Shown here: positions 24,504-34,524 of the stretch, piece by piece
Position numbering within the stretch: position 1 is the stretch's first letter
Layout of the letters: every line of letters starts with the position of its first letter
Assembly: GCF_028389875.1 (NCBI RefSeq)
Contig: NC_084667.1
Location: forward strand, 62,598,570 to 62,662,569
Reading direction: 5' to 3'
DNA from: Rhea pennata
Lineage: Eukaryota; Chordata; Aves; Rheiformes; Rheidae
Length of the DNA: 64,000 nucleotides
Made by a program: the position numbers and the translations under genes
Notes under the pieces: generated by a model
What the model was told of the DNA's origin: nothing
What the model saw: the letters and a program-made list of their open reading frames with translations, nothing else
Databases searched by the model: none

Positions 24504-27500
24504 CTTAAAGAGAAGAGAGAAAGCGTGAGTACCCGCTGCTCGGAGAGACGGAATAGCCTTGTTCCAGCACCCTTCTCTGTACATGCGCTGCCTGCCATGG
24601 AGGGCAGCCCAGACCTCTAAACACGAGTCCAGATCTTTGTTCTGTTTTATATCTGGCTCAGGTCATCCCGAGTGAGGGAGCAGGATGAACTGCAACACCC
24701 ATATCTCTTCACAGGAGGAAAATGGGGAGCAGGAATCCCTATCCAACCCTCTAAAGAGCATGTGCTGCACCCCAGTCGCTGGCTGGATGCTCCCCGGGCT
24801 GAGAGCTCGGCTTCTTATCCACATAGCAACAGGTTTCAGGAGGATGCTGACTGCGAGTGGGTGGAAAGCAGGTCATTAGCTGAGTCCCTTGGCTCTTCTC
24901 CTGCTCCGCAAGGAAGGTGTAGTAGCACAGAAGCCTTGGAACAGGCCTCTGCTACTCAATGTGCAATGAGTAAATTGGACAGCTGAGATAAATAAGAAAT
25001 GATATAAACGAGAGTAGTAATGAGAATTGAATTGTCGGTGTTTTTGTAAGGGATGCTTCTGTCCCTGTGTTGTTGCTACCGGGCATGGGGAAATGCACCT
25101 AGGAGCTGTTAAATCAAACATAAGGATATGAGATGCTTTTGATGCAAATGTCCCCTTTAGGTAGGAAACGGGCTGTAGCATTCTTATGCTCTGTTGCCAG
25201 TTAGTGCCACTATTTCTTAGCAGCATAAGCAAAACTGAATGTTTGCCTTTCCACCCACTTTTCTCACCACCTAAAGGTGAATAGCCAGGACTGGAGTGCC
25301 TCTGCTATGGGCAGGGATGGACTCGGTATGTAGGTGCCCAGAAGACAGCTTTTAAGAGCTAGGATGCGTGGCCGTGGCTGCCTGTGCTGGTGCAGGTCAA
25401 CACTTCTTTCTCTGTGCTCCCTGCCTCCCCCTCTGGTTGAACTTTCCAGGGCTTTGGCCAAGGTAAAGTGGGCAATGAAATATATTTTGCTGCCCCCTTG
25501 CAAACTGCTGTCCCCAGCACCTTGCTGCTTTGCCTATAGCTCGACTGGGTACTGCGGCAAAGCTGCAGGCTCAGGAGATGCAGTCTGTGTCTAGATCCAG
25601 CGAGTCTGAATGCAGGCGTTAGCCTCTGGCTGGGACCCAGCAAGGAGCCCTGGAGGAGTCCACTGTCAACAAAACCAACCCAATGGAAATCTGTGACGAA
25701 CCAGCCTCACAAGACCCCAGAAGAAAGATGTTACCTCTTTAGCTAGCTTCACTCCGTGCTCATAAGTGAGTGGTTTCTCCTTCATGTAAAGTAGCCGAGC
25801 CAAGGTTTTGGGATCATCACGAAGATCAATCTAGTGGAAAATACACAGACCTTGTGCTCAGTACCACCTTAACCTAGCACTTGAAACAGGTATTCATAGC
25901 TTTGCAAACCCACAGTCTCCTGGCATAAGGACACGTCTGCCCTTCTGAGCTCAGACGATACTTCAGAAATGAAGGGCACATGTGTTGTCCTTCTTTGTAT
26001 TTTCTATTTAACATGTATTAGTTCTACTTGACTGGTTATTGGCCTCTCTAGAGGGCACAGCTCAGATAGCTGCAGCACAGTAAAGACACAGCATCATGCT
26101 GCTCTTCAGTGACTTGTGCAATGCCATCTTGGAAAGTGCCTGTAAAAGCCCGAGCCACAGTGGAAAGGAGGCTGCTGGGATCCTGCACTGCATCAGACAT
26201 AAAATACTGCGACAGACCAGACACATGCAGCTCAGGGGCCGACTGGCTTGAAACAAAATCTTTTATTTCCATGGAAAATACCAAAGTGAAACATTCTGGC
26301 ATTTCGAACCCATCCATTTTCAGAGTGTGTGTTCCAAAGAATAATATTTTTAAATGGATGTTTTACATTATTCCAGTGTGGAAAACAAAATCGGTGTTTG
26401 AATGACTAGATTTTCCTATATGAAGATCCTGGTTTTGAGCAGGATTTGATCTCTTTCCCTGACTTGGCTTAGGTTACTGTCCGGTGTTCAGACATTTTCC
26501 AGACTGCAGTATCCATAGTTTTCAAAGTCTCTGGCCACTCTCCTTCTTGGAAGCAAACCCTTGTTTAAAGTATTCTTGATTGATTGATTCATAGATTTTA
26601 TGGCCAAAATAAAATGTTTTGATTATTTAGTCTAATATAGAACAACAGGATGGTGACTCAGTACCTGCAGTGTAGATGTAAAGAACAAGGGAGGCTGTTT
26701 CCTTCCCATGTCTCTAAGTAAGTCATTGGAGCGGTTAATTATTCTTGCTCTTAAAACTTGAGGTTTAGCTTCTGCTTCTAGCCACAGACTTCAGTATATA
26801 CATACATACATATATATGTACACACAAACACACACTCATATATATATATTTTTCTCTACTAAAGGCCTGTCAGAAATCTTTTCTCCCTATGCGTATTTGT
26901 GGCTTGATACCATATTAGTGTACACGCTTGGGTATAGAAATGGGGATCGGTTTTGTCAATGGTGACATGCATGGTGGGACATCTGCAAGACGGTTTCCAT
27001 TCACAGTCCCTGAGCTTTCCTCTAATTGTCAAGCCTGGCTGAATTTTGCATAAGAAGTAGAGCAGCTGCTCCCCAGGACCGATACCTGTGTTCCTATGAG
27101 GACGTAAGGCACGTTTGGCATGCAGACTTTCAGCTCGGGCACCCACTCCTCCTGGACGTTGTGGTAGGAGGCAGGGTTCACCACCGAGAAGCAGATCAGG
27201 AACACGTCTGTGTTGGGGTAAGACAGGGGTCTCAGCTGGTTGTAGTCCTCCTGCCAGAGAGAGAAGGCAAGTGCGTTACCGTATGAAGGAAAACTGCGGA
27301 GCGGGCATCGCGGCAGCTCTCCACGGAGAAAGCTAAAGGGCACGTTTGATCTGTGTGTGTGGTCGGGGCGCTGTTTGTGGTGGTACCATCACTGGTGGTA
27401 TAATAAAAACGGCATTTCTGTGAAAATCAATCTTGAGGTTGTGAGTGCATGCCTTGGCTGTCGGGCAATGTGATAGTGTCCTAGGAAATAGTGTTTGACT

Positions 27501-30500
27501 CTCATATTTGCAGATGGCATGCACCTCTAGGGGCTTTTCTGTTAATATTAGGGGTCTTCTGCTCCCCAGTAGGTGTTACAGCCAGGGCCGGACACAACCC
27601 ATGTGGGGCTCTGGGCTGTTGGGTGCCAGCACAGTTGGATGCAGTATTCAGCAATGTGCCAGCCAGCATAGGACGTTTGTGCCCTGAAAGCACAAAGTAG
27701 ATCAAATCCCACCTGTGGTGGCTGAGTAAAGCACTTGCAGCGGCTTAGTGCTTCCACAGGCCCTAGTCTGGTGAAGAGCAACGTCTTCTCGCGGTACCTG
27801 CGAAGAGGGCGAATTTTCAAGCAGCTCAAAGCGCAGCCGTGCCGTGCAGTGAGCTGGCTTTGATCACTGAGTTTCAAGCAAGGATTTGGGTCGCTTTTCA
27901 GGCTGGAGATTGGGAGAACCATCAGGGGTTTTGCAAGCTGCGTGAAATGGATAGACTGGCCTCCAGCGAGAGCACGTGGAGCTGTAGCTGGCTGGTAATT
28001 TTCTGTTCAAACTTTTTTCTGCCTGTCAGAAAATTTCAGTGCAACAAAACATCTACTTCTAGTGGGGGTACACCTGTTTTGAGTGCTCTGTTTTGAGAAG
28101 TCTAGAATTAAAAAAGAGGAAAGAAGCACAAAGCTGGAAGGTGGGAAATCATAATTCAGCTTGCTGTCAAACTTGACTAAGACCCAGGTCTTTAGCTTAG
28201 AGGTTCTGCACTCCAGACAAGCCTCTAAAATCTCAGCAGTGCCATCAATGTTGGTTATAACTGTCAGAAACTTCTACTGGTGCAATTTTGCTTTGCTGAT
28301 AATGAAATAGTGAATAACTCACTAGGGAAAGAAAAAAAGAGACAGACTGTTGCCCAGATTTGAAAACACTTGTCTGAGATAGAGAAAAGCCATGTCAAGG
28401 GGCAGAAGTAATGAAAACTGCCGTCTGCCCTGAAGGAGAAACTGTTGCAGGACTGTTTTATGGTGGGTCTTGAGTGGATCCCTTCTGTCTTCCTTTGGCT
28501 GAGTCAACAAATGTGAGGGCTTAATTACTAACAGCTGAGTTAGGCAAAGGTGGGATTTTTTTTTCTTTTTCTTTTTCTTTTTCTTTTTTTAAGGTTTTCA
28601 TTCACCGAAGTACGCAATTTTAAGGTGACCCCAAACTACTTCTGCATAGATACTAGTTTCTGGAAAATAATAGTGAATTATGTTAAAACATTCCACTCCA
28701 ACCTTTTCTAAACAAAAAAAGCTGGATTTTTGTTGTTCCCAAAGGAAGTTTGAGACCAAATTTAGCTCTGTCTCATTTAAGAAAAAAAAAGGTTTAAGAA
28801 ATATCCTAAAACACAAACAAAATGTTTTGTTTTGTCTAACTGAATGTCCATTGTCCCAAATTCACATCCGCAGGAAGAATATAGTCCCAGTTACTGCCTC
28901 CAACCCCAGAACTACAGCAGTTTGCAACACTTACTGCATATTTCCCAGTTAGCTCTGCACGGTTTATTTGATGCTACTTTTCTGGCCAGGTTTAATTAAA
29001 AGTCATTCTCTCTTTGACCTAGCGCTAGGGATAAGGTGCAGTGTTTCATCTGGGGCAATTTCATTTGGGAAAGCTTCGTCTGGGACCTCTGTCCTTCAGT
29101 GAGGATCTTCCCTCGACATGTACACCAATATAGCTCGGTGCATGGGGGGAATCCAGTAACGGAGTCGAGATGATGGGATGAAGGAATGATTGCATTATAT
29201 TGACAGTGAAGTTTTATGTGGATGCTGTGGGTGAAGGAGGTCTGGCCTTAGCTTTCCTGGTTGTGGAAACCTAGAATGCCAAAGCTGATGACTTCTCTGA
29301 GATTAAATATGTTTATACCACACTCAGCATGGGCTGCTTCTAGGAGCTTGGGATTTTCTCTGTTTTTGGCACAAATCAGCCTCCTGAAACAGCCACGTGG
29401 TGGCAGCAGACCCTCGAGGAATTGTTAGTTGGGATTTTTAGAAAGCAATTGGCTAAATATATCCAGTTTCCATATTTCAGACATGCCCGTGTAGAGAGGT
29501 AGTTAAAATTACAAACTCAGCGCCACGAGCGCCGCTCTGCCTGGCGGCGACGGCTACTTGCCGAAGCGCTCGTGTGGTTTCATTTTGCCCGTTACTTCGG
29601 CGTTCCTAGCGGATCCTTCACGGGGAGGAGGGTTCCCGTTTGGTGCGAGCGGCACGGAGCGTTGTACAAGCAATGAGGAGGGACAGCTGCACCGGGGAGC
29701 TCGAGGCGCCTGCCAGGGCGCCCTGCCGCTCGCGCCAGCGTGGCACCACTGCCAAGCCCAAGAGCAGATCTAGGGCTCCCGAACCGTCTTTGACTCCGTG
29801 GGCTGGCAGGAGCTTCCGATGACATCAGATGAGGATCCCACCCATCTTCGTATCTGCTCCCCTCTACTCCAGCAGAAGACCCAGAAGAAACCTGGGGTCT
29901 GATGAGATATGACACGTAGGGATCATTTCTCATTCAGAGACAGTTGTTGAAGTTGAGCAAATGAATAGCGAAAAAAGGGACTGGATATTTGCGTGGGTCC
30001 TATTTGCATGAGTCGTTGCAGGTGTATCCAGAGGTACTAACTAATGACATGTTTTGGAAGGGATGTGAGTTCTCACGTGCCTGGACTTTAACTGATCATT
30101 AATTGGCATGTCAAACTAAATGCTTTTGGGGGAGCTGATTGCAGATCTCAGAAATCTTTGGTGGGCATCACTCTACTGCCAGAGCCTGCGGTGTCTGCGG
30201 GACAGGGGTGCCCCTCATGTGCACAGACACAGGTCCCCGTAGTCCTTGCCACCCGCAGGGTAAGGACTCATCATATGGTATTTTACAACCCTTCTCCTTC
30301 TCCTCGCTGGAGTGACAGCCTGAAATCTGAGTTTGCAGAGTGATAAAGGGTCTTCCATTCAGCTAAGCCCCTGCCTGTTTTGGTGACTTTGAGCAATTTG
30401 TTTCCCTGCCTCGTGCTCCCCCTTTGCTACCTGTTCTTTGGGGAACGCAAGGCTTCCCAGTGGTGCCATCCAATTGTTGGTTTGGAGTGGGAATACTGGC

Positions 30501-32842
30501 AGAGTCAAGCTCCTGCAACTAGCAGTGGTGGGGACACCTCACCTGGGGACCTCCCGGTGTCGCTCCCTCATGCTCTCCCGCTGCTGGCGGCCTGGTAGTG
30601 CTGGGCACAGAAAGTGCAGCAGAACTTGTTTTTGTTAAGTTGCTGCTGATCTCTTGCCTGCGCCCCTCCGTTCCCTGCCATGTCGGCCCTTTAAAGCACT
30701 CTGCACCTGAGCCTAGCTTGAGGGGAAAAAAAAGTTTTTTTTTTCCCAACCTCCTAGGACTGTTTGTGCCAGGGATGCAGAAAACCAGATACCCCAGGTC
30801 TGGGGCCTCTGCCAGCTCTCCCTTCAGGCTGACGGAGGGTCCTGCTGCAGGAGTGCATTTTTCCAGTTGTTCTTTCATTAGCATATGTTTTATAGCATAG
30901 TAATGTCAAGTGCTATTTTTGGCTATGACTTCACATCGATGTCTTTGGAAAGCCACGTAACGCAAGAAGAAGGAGGGAGGAAACAACCCAGATGATCTGT
31001 CACTGTAGCTTGAGCATGTGGGAAGAATCATCCTCGCAGACTCCATGGAGATACAAGCTATTCATCAAGGGGTGATTCATGCACTGACTTTTGCCTAGGT
31101 GGCCATGTCCTCTGGGCTGAGGTCTGAGATGAAAATGCTCCTGATGAGTTAGGAACGTCACTCAAAGGCAGGTGGTGCCTTAGCTAATTTGAGGCGGGAG
31201 ATGGCAAAATGATTGCTAAGGAGCAGAGGCAGGAGTGAAACTTGTCAGAGAAACAGATTTATGTTTCTTTTGGCTTAGGAGAATGCGTTGCAGAGGGAAG
31301 GGGTGACAGGTGGAACCATCAGCCATACAAAATACGTTAAAATATTAAGGCCCTGGTTAAAATCTGACAGTGAACTGAACGTAACTCTAGTTTCATTTGC
31401 AAAGGCTGCACTCCTGGTGAATTGTGGCAGACGCAAGCACACTTTGAGCTCTGTGTGTAACCTGTTGTCTGCACGCGCAGGGTAGGTAACTGAACATGCA
31501 CCTTCTTGAATTACCCATGCAGGACAAGTACTTGGGTCATATTTTGGGACCAGTTTTAGATCACCTCCTGGGGACATGTAAATAGAAAACATAGGTGGAC
31601 TGTGACTGATACCAAACTAGCTACGAAGTAACCGCTGCTGCCTACAGATAGGTGATAGCAATAAAAGCAAAACCCAAAGCATGAAGGCCCCAGTCCTGGT
31701 GAGTGCAAGCTTTGCTTTAAGTGGCGGTCTGTCCTGGTGCAATTTTTGACCTCTCTGCACCCTGCTGCAAAGTATATCCAATAACAAACAGCCTTCTGCA
31801 GACCGTAGAGTTTCCTCCTGCATTGCTCATGCATGGTATGAGTGTTGTAGAGGAAAGAGTGCTCCTGAGAGTAAAGCCTGGCACCCAGAGCTGCTCAGTC
31901 CCAGGAGGGTGAAGCAGGCTCCCAAAACCGCTTTCCTCTCCTACTCCAAACCTCGTCAGCTGGGAAGGACCTGGGACCCTGTTCCCTCTGCTCTTGGCAG
32001 CCCATGGACCAGGCCTCTTCTGCAAACTGCTACTAGTACCGCACTGTATCAGCTTGTGGATAGTGGAAACAGTAAAAGCCTTATAAATTGTGCTATATAA
32101 GTAAGTGTCAAGGGTAGACACTCCTGTAATCGACGTTCTTGTCCCGGCAGGGGGAGGCTGAGATGGATGCCAATCTGTCACGGTTACTACTTAAAAAGTC
32201 AATAGCTGTTGACTGATAGCCTGGTGCTATATTATATTAGTTTTTTGGCCTTGGAATCAGGAATTCTTCTCTGTACCTCCAATGCCACCATGTGGTAACT
32301 GTAAGAAAACACTGGCTTTTTACCTGCAATAGGAGTTGGATGGATCAATACAGAACAGGTTAACTAGTTTTTTTTTTTTTTTTTTTTTTTTTTTTGATAG
32401 GCAAAATATAATCTCAGTGGTATGTATGTGTGTGTGTGTGTTCCTTACTGCTGAACCAGAATGAAGTTTCTATCTAAAAATCAGAAAGCAGAAGGTGGGA
32501 GGTCAGCAGCTGAAGCATAACAACTCAGGTTTAGCCCAGCTGGTTAGTGTGGTGCTGCTAATGCCAAAGTTTCCCCCCCCCTCCACCTCCGCCCTGTATG
32601 GGCTACGCGGAGGGTTGGACTGGATGATCTCCAAAGGTCCCTTCCAACCTTACCATTCTATGACGATAAAAACTCATAAATGATTGTTAGCTTTTGTAAA
32701 AGCAGCAAAAACAAACCCAGTATATGCTACTAACAAACAAAACTGGGGGAAAGGAAATTTATAAATGTTTTACAGTAATTTACCTGCCCTGCAGTGTCGT
32801 AAAGTCCCAGCAAGTGCTGTTGTCCTCCCACAGTCACAGTTA
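24357..32842 (-). CDS. RHOJ: Rho GTPase RhoJ (TCL), partial: last four coding exons, first exon outside window
   Basis: Four minus-strand exons (32842-32784, 27250-27086, 25830-25735, 24503-24357) join in frame to 154 codons plus stop. They cover the second half of the G domain: [20 protein letters not shown] (G3/switch II), TQIDL (G4), the Rho insert region, ECSAL (G5), a KKKKKR polybasic stretch and a CTVV CaaX box. [22 protein letters not shown] and [10 protein letters not shown] identify RHOJ rather than its paralogue RHOQ or CDC42. The protein is known as a GTP-binding switch at the plasma membrane and endosomes, important in endothelial cells. About 60 N-terminal residues, including the P-loop and switch I, are not encoded in the window; the 59-bp exon opens mid-codon (phase 1), so an upstream exon must exist. 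All seven visible intron borders are GT-AG. Confidence 0.95.
24504..25734 (-). other. RHOJ: RHOJ intron between coding exons 4 and 5
   Basis: A 1231-bp phase-0 intron. Apart from short non-coding ORFs, I see nothing recognisable in it. Confidence 0.88.
25735..25830 (-). CDS. RHOJ: RHOJ coding exon 4 (G4 and insert region)
   Basis: This 96-bp exon encodes 32 residues, starting [20 protein letters not shown] and ending HGVKLAKE. Its acceptor is TTTCCACTAG and its donor [16 protein letters not shown] is the conserved G4 continuation of Cdc42-like proteins. [14 protein letters not shown] is the RHOJ form of the Rho insert region and differs from RHOQ. Too short to appear as a long ORF; found by reading the splice frame. 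Confidence 0.95.
25831..27085 (-). other. RHOJ: RHOJ intron between coding exons 3 and 4
   Basis: A 1255-bp phase-0 intron. It contains an AT/CA microsatellite at 26795-26851 and no recognisable gene or interspersed repeat. Confidence 0.88.
26795..26851. repeat. Mixed TACA / CA / TA microsatellite
   Basis: Runs of TACATACA, ACACAAACACACAC and TATATATATA in RHOJ intron 3. Confidence 0.9.
27086..27250 (-). CDS. RHOJ: RHOJ coding exon 3 (switch II to G4)
   Basis: This 165-bp exon has 55 codons, from [17 protein letters not shown] to VPYVLIGTQ. Its acceptor is CTCTCTGGCAG and its donor GTATCG, both in phase 0. It contains the switch II helix and the start of the G4 nucleotide-specificity motif (TQ|ID). 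[12 protein letters not shown] has minor substitutions relative to the human protein as I remember it. Confidence 0.96.
28553..28593. repeat. Pyrimidine (TTTTTC)n tract
   Basis: Repeated TTTTTC units in RHOJ intron 2; simple repeat. Confidence 0.88.
29521..29830. promoter_or_regulatory. CpG-rich element in RHOJ intron 2 with a nested inverted repeat
   Basis: CpG-dense sequence. Outer arms CACGAGCGC (29524-29532) and GCGCTCGTG (29566-29574) enclose inner arms GCCGC (29531-29535) and GCGGC (29544-29548), close to a nested hairpin. No coding exon recognised; the ORFs crossing it match nothing I know. Confidence 0.4.
30372..30452 (+). repeat. MIR-like (CORE-SINE) fragment
   Basis: GGTGACTTTGAGCAATTTGT followed by CCTGCCTCGTGCTCCC and CTACCTGTTCTTTGGGG follows the MIR order of GTGACCTTGGGCAA, TCTGAGCCTCAGTTTCC and CATCTGTAAAATGGGG. 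The match is weak and recognised by eye only. Confidence 0.45.
32368..32395 (+). repeat. Poly-T tract (28 T)
   Basis: A homopolymer in RHOJ intron 2, followed after about 24 bases by a short (TG)n run (32420-32441). No source retroposon can be identified beside it. Confidence 0.9.
32523..32663 (+). mobile_element. tRNA-Ile-derived SINE with CR1-like 3' tail
   Basis: The head TTTAGCCCAGCTGGTTAG matches the tRNA-Ile D arm and preserves an A box (TAGCCCAGCTGG). GGTGCTGCTAATGCCAAAG is a disturbed version of the anticodon arm. The B-box position is replaced by a C9 run and CTCC-rich sequence. CCCTGTATGGGCTA matches the tRNA-Ile acceptor 3' side. The remainder (GGGTTGGACTGGATGATCTC, GGTCCCTTCCAACC, CATTCTATGA) is a CR1 3' terminus. 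This architecture resembles the passerine SINE known as TguSINE1 (recalled, not searched). It lies in a RHOJ intron on the strand opposite to the gene. Confidence 0.88.
32784..32842 (-). CDS. RHOJ: RHOJ coding exon 2 (beta strands before and including DTAGQ)
   Basis: This 59-bp exon supplies the last two bases of a Val codon, then 19 codons reading [19 protein letters not shown]. On the minus strand its acceptor is CTCTCTTGCAG and its donor is GTAAAT. It ends exactly between Gln and Glu of the DTAGQE motif, as in other Cdc42-subfamily genes. Its phase-1 start requires an upstream exon ending ..G. Confidence 0.93.
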
Positions 32843-34497
32843 CTGCAAGAGAGAAACAGAGAGATGCTGTTTATGAGAGGCAAGCACAAACCAGTGGGTT
32901 CATTTTTATACTTCTCAGTCTTCAAATGCCAATGCGCCCTTGTGCTAGACAGATTGGCGCGTGTCTTACAGCGCGCATCCTAAACCAAGCCGATAGATTC
33001 AAACCCAAATGAAAGCAACCCAAAGTCACAACAAGAGCAAATGTTTTATGCCAAGCTCTTATTTCTTAACAGACGGCCAAGTCAGATGAACTGCACAAAT
33101 TGCTGCTACTCAAACATCCAGACCGAAGGACTTTTGCCTATGTCTATGCAGCCACCAGCTGACATCCACTAGGTGCTAGAAATCCCAAGCAAACACTTTC
33201 TGCCTCCCTGCTGTGCATGCTGGGGTATCTCTAGTCTTTATTCACTCACTTTTTATTATTTTATTTGTTCTGGGTGATGAAGCACTAGGAAGTGGGTGGT
33301 GTTTGATGGGTCTCAGTGGAGCTGCGTTGCCTCCCAGGCAATTTGTCCTTTACGAGTGTGGTGTCTTGTAATTGCAGACAAAACAGTAGTACTTAAAGTA
33401 TGGTTCTGCATGGTGGGTGCTTAGAGGGATGGGGAGGAAGAGGAGCACACCAGCATGTGCTGGGATGTTGACCAGATTCTGCTGCAGGTGAAAGAAGGTC
33501 ATAGCTTAATTTATCGATCGTGCTCAGCACAATTACTGCTTTAGTATAAGCCACTTTGAGATTCATTTTGAGCCAACTGGCATGGAAGAAAATGTTCTCG
33601 TTGCCTTTGGATGAACCCCTTTATTAGCTGATCTCTGTAATCAGTGTAATCTTATCTTATCAAGGATATGATCTGTGTTAATGGCATTTTGTTGACCAGT
33701 TAATCTGCTTAAATCATTCCTACTCAACTGGAAAGAAGAGGAGGGACTCCAGTTCCACCCATCACTCAATGGGAAGATTTTAAACGTTCACTGGGAAAGC
33801 TACTCAGAATAATGGTATTCTCAGAGCAGAGGGGCTATGATTTGTTTTAAAGTTGCACAAGCAAATGGTTTACACGAACACAGTGTCGTGGCTGGGAGCA
33901 GGCTAAGACTGACATCTCTTGATAGATCACAACCCACAGTTAATGAGGGCTGGTAAAGATTAACATTACTTTTGGCAAATAGGAGGCTTGAAAACATCAC
34001 ATAGGTTCTCACTGATGTTTTTTTAAGCGATAACACATTTGTAGAAGAAAAACACCTACCAGGCTATAGAAAGTAATAGTTGTTATGCTGGGGAACTAAG
34101 TCTTGTTTGAAATGTCTTAAAGTCTCTGTCAGTGTGGTTGGACAGGTTGATTGCTCAGCAGCTTTATGAGCTTGCAAAGCAGTCTGGCAATTTTGCTAGT
34201 GTATAACCGGAACAGGATCCTGAAAGACTCAATGAGGAGCAGACTTACTTGTAATGAATAAGACAGGCTCTGCTCACATGGCTGTCAGGGCTGTCTTGCC
34301 TCCGGGACAAGTGAGGTGCAAAGGAAAGAGGTGATGGGAAAAGTGACCAAGAGCCCTCCTCCTGTTTCTAAACTCAGGAGGTAACTCTCATGCAGTGTTG
34401 CTCCTATAGGAGCTTGAAAAGGGAGTAGCTCTTGAGCATGGAGGTAGAACAAATGCTTGAGGCCCGTGAGTGGAAAAACCTATGGAACAGGTTACTT

Positions 34498-34524
34498 GGG
34501 GGGGGGGGGGGAGGGGGAAGGGGG
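34498..34524 (+). repeat. G-run tract with G-quadruplex potential
   Basis: Fourteen G, then A, five G, AA and five G. It satisfies the usual G4 pattern on the plus strand and would be a C tract in the presumed RHOJ transcript. Confidence 0.85.

Larger units (their letters stand above)
27251..32783 (-). other. RHOJ: RHOJ intron between coding exons 2 and 3
   Basis: This 5.5-kb intron holds a tRNA-Ile/CR1-tailed SINE (32523-32663), a 28-T run (32368-32395), a (TTTTTC)n tract (28553-28593), a MIR-like fragment near 30380 and a CpG-rich spot at 29521-29830. No further coding exon was recognised on either strand. Confidence 0.85.

Noticed and set aside
31717..32181. 154-codon minus-strand ORF in RHOJ intron 2
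   Set aside because: No recognisable domain, unsuitable as an in-frame RHOJ exon, and within the range expected by chance in 64 kb.
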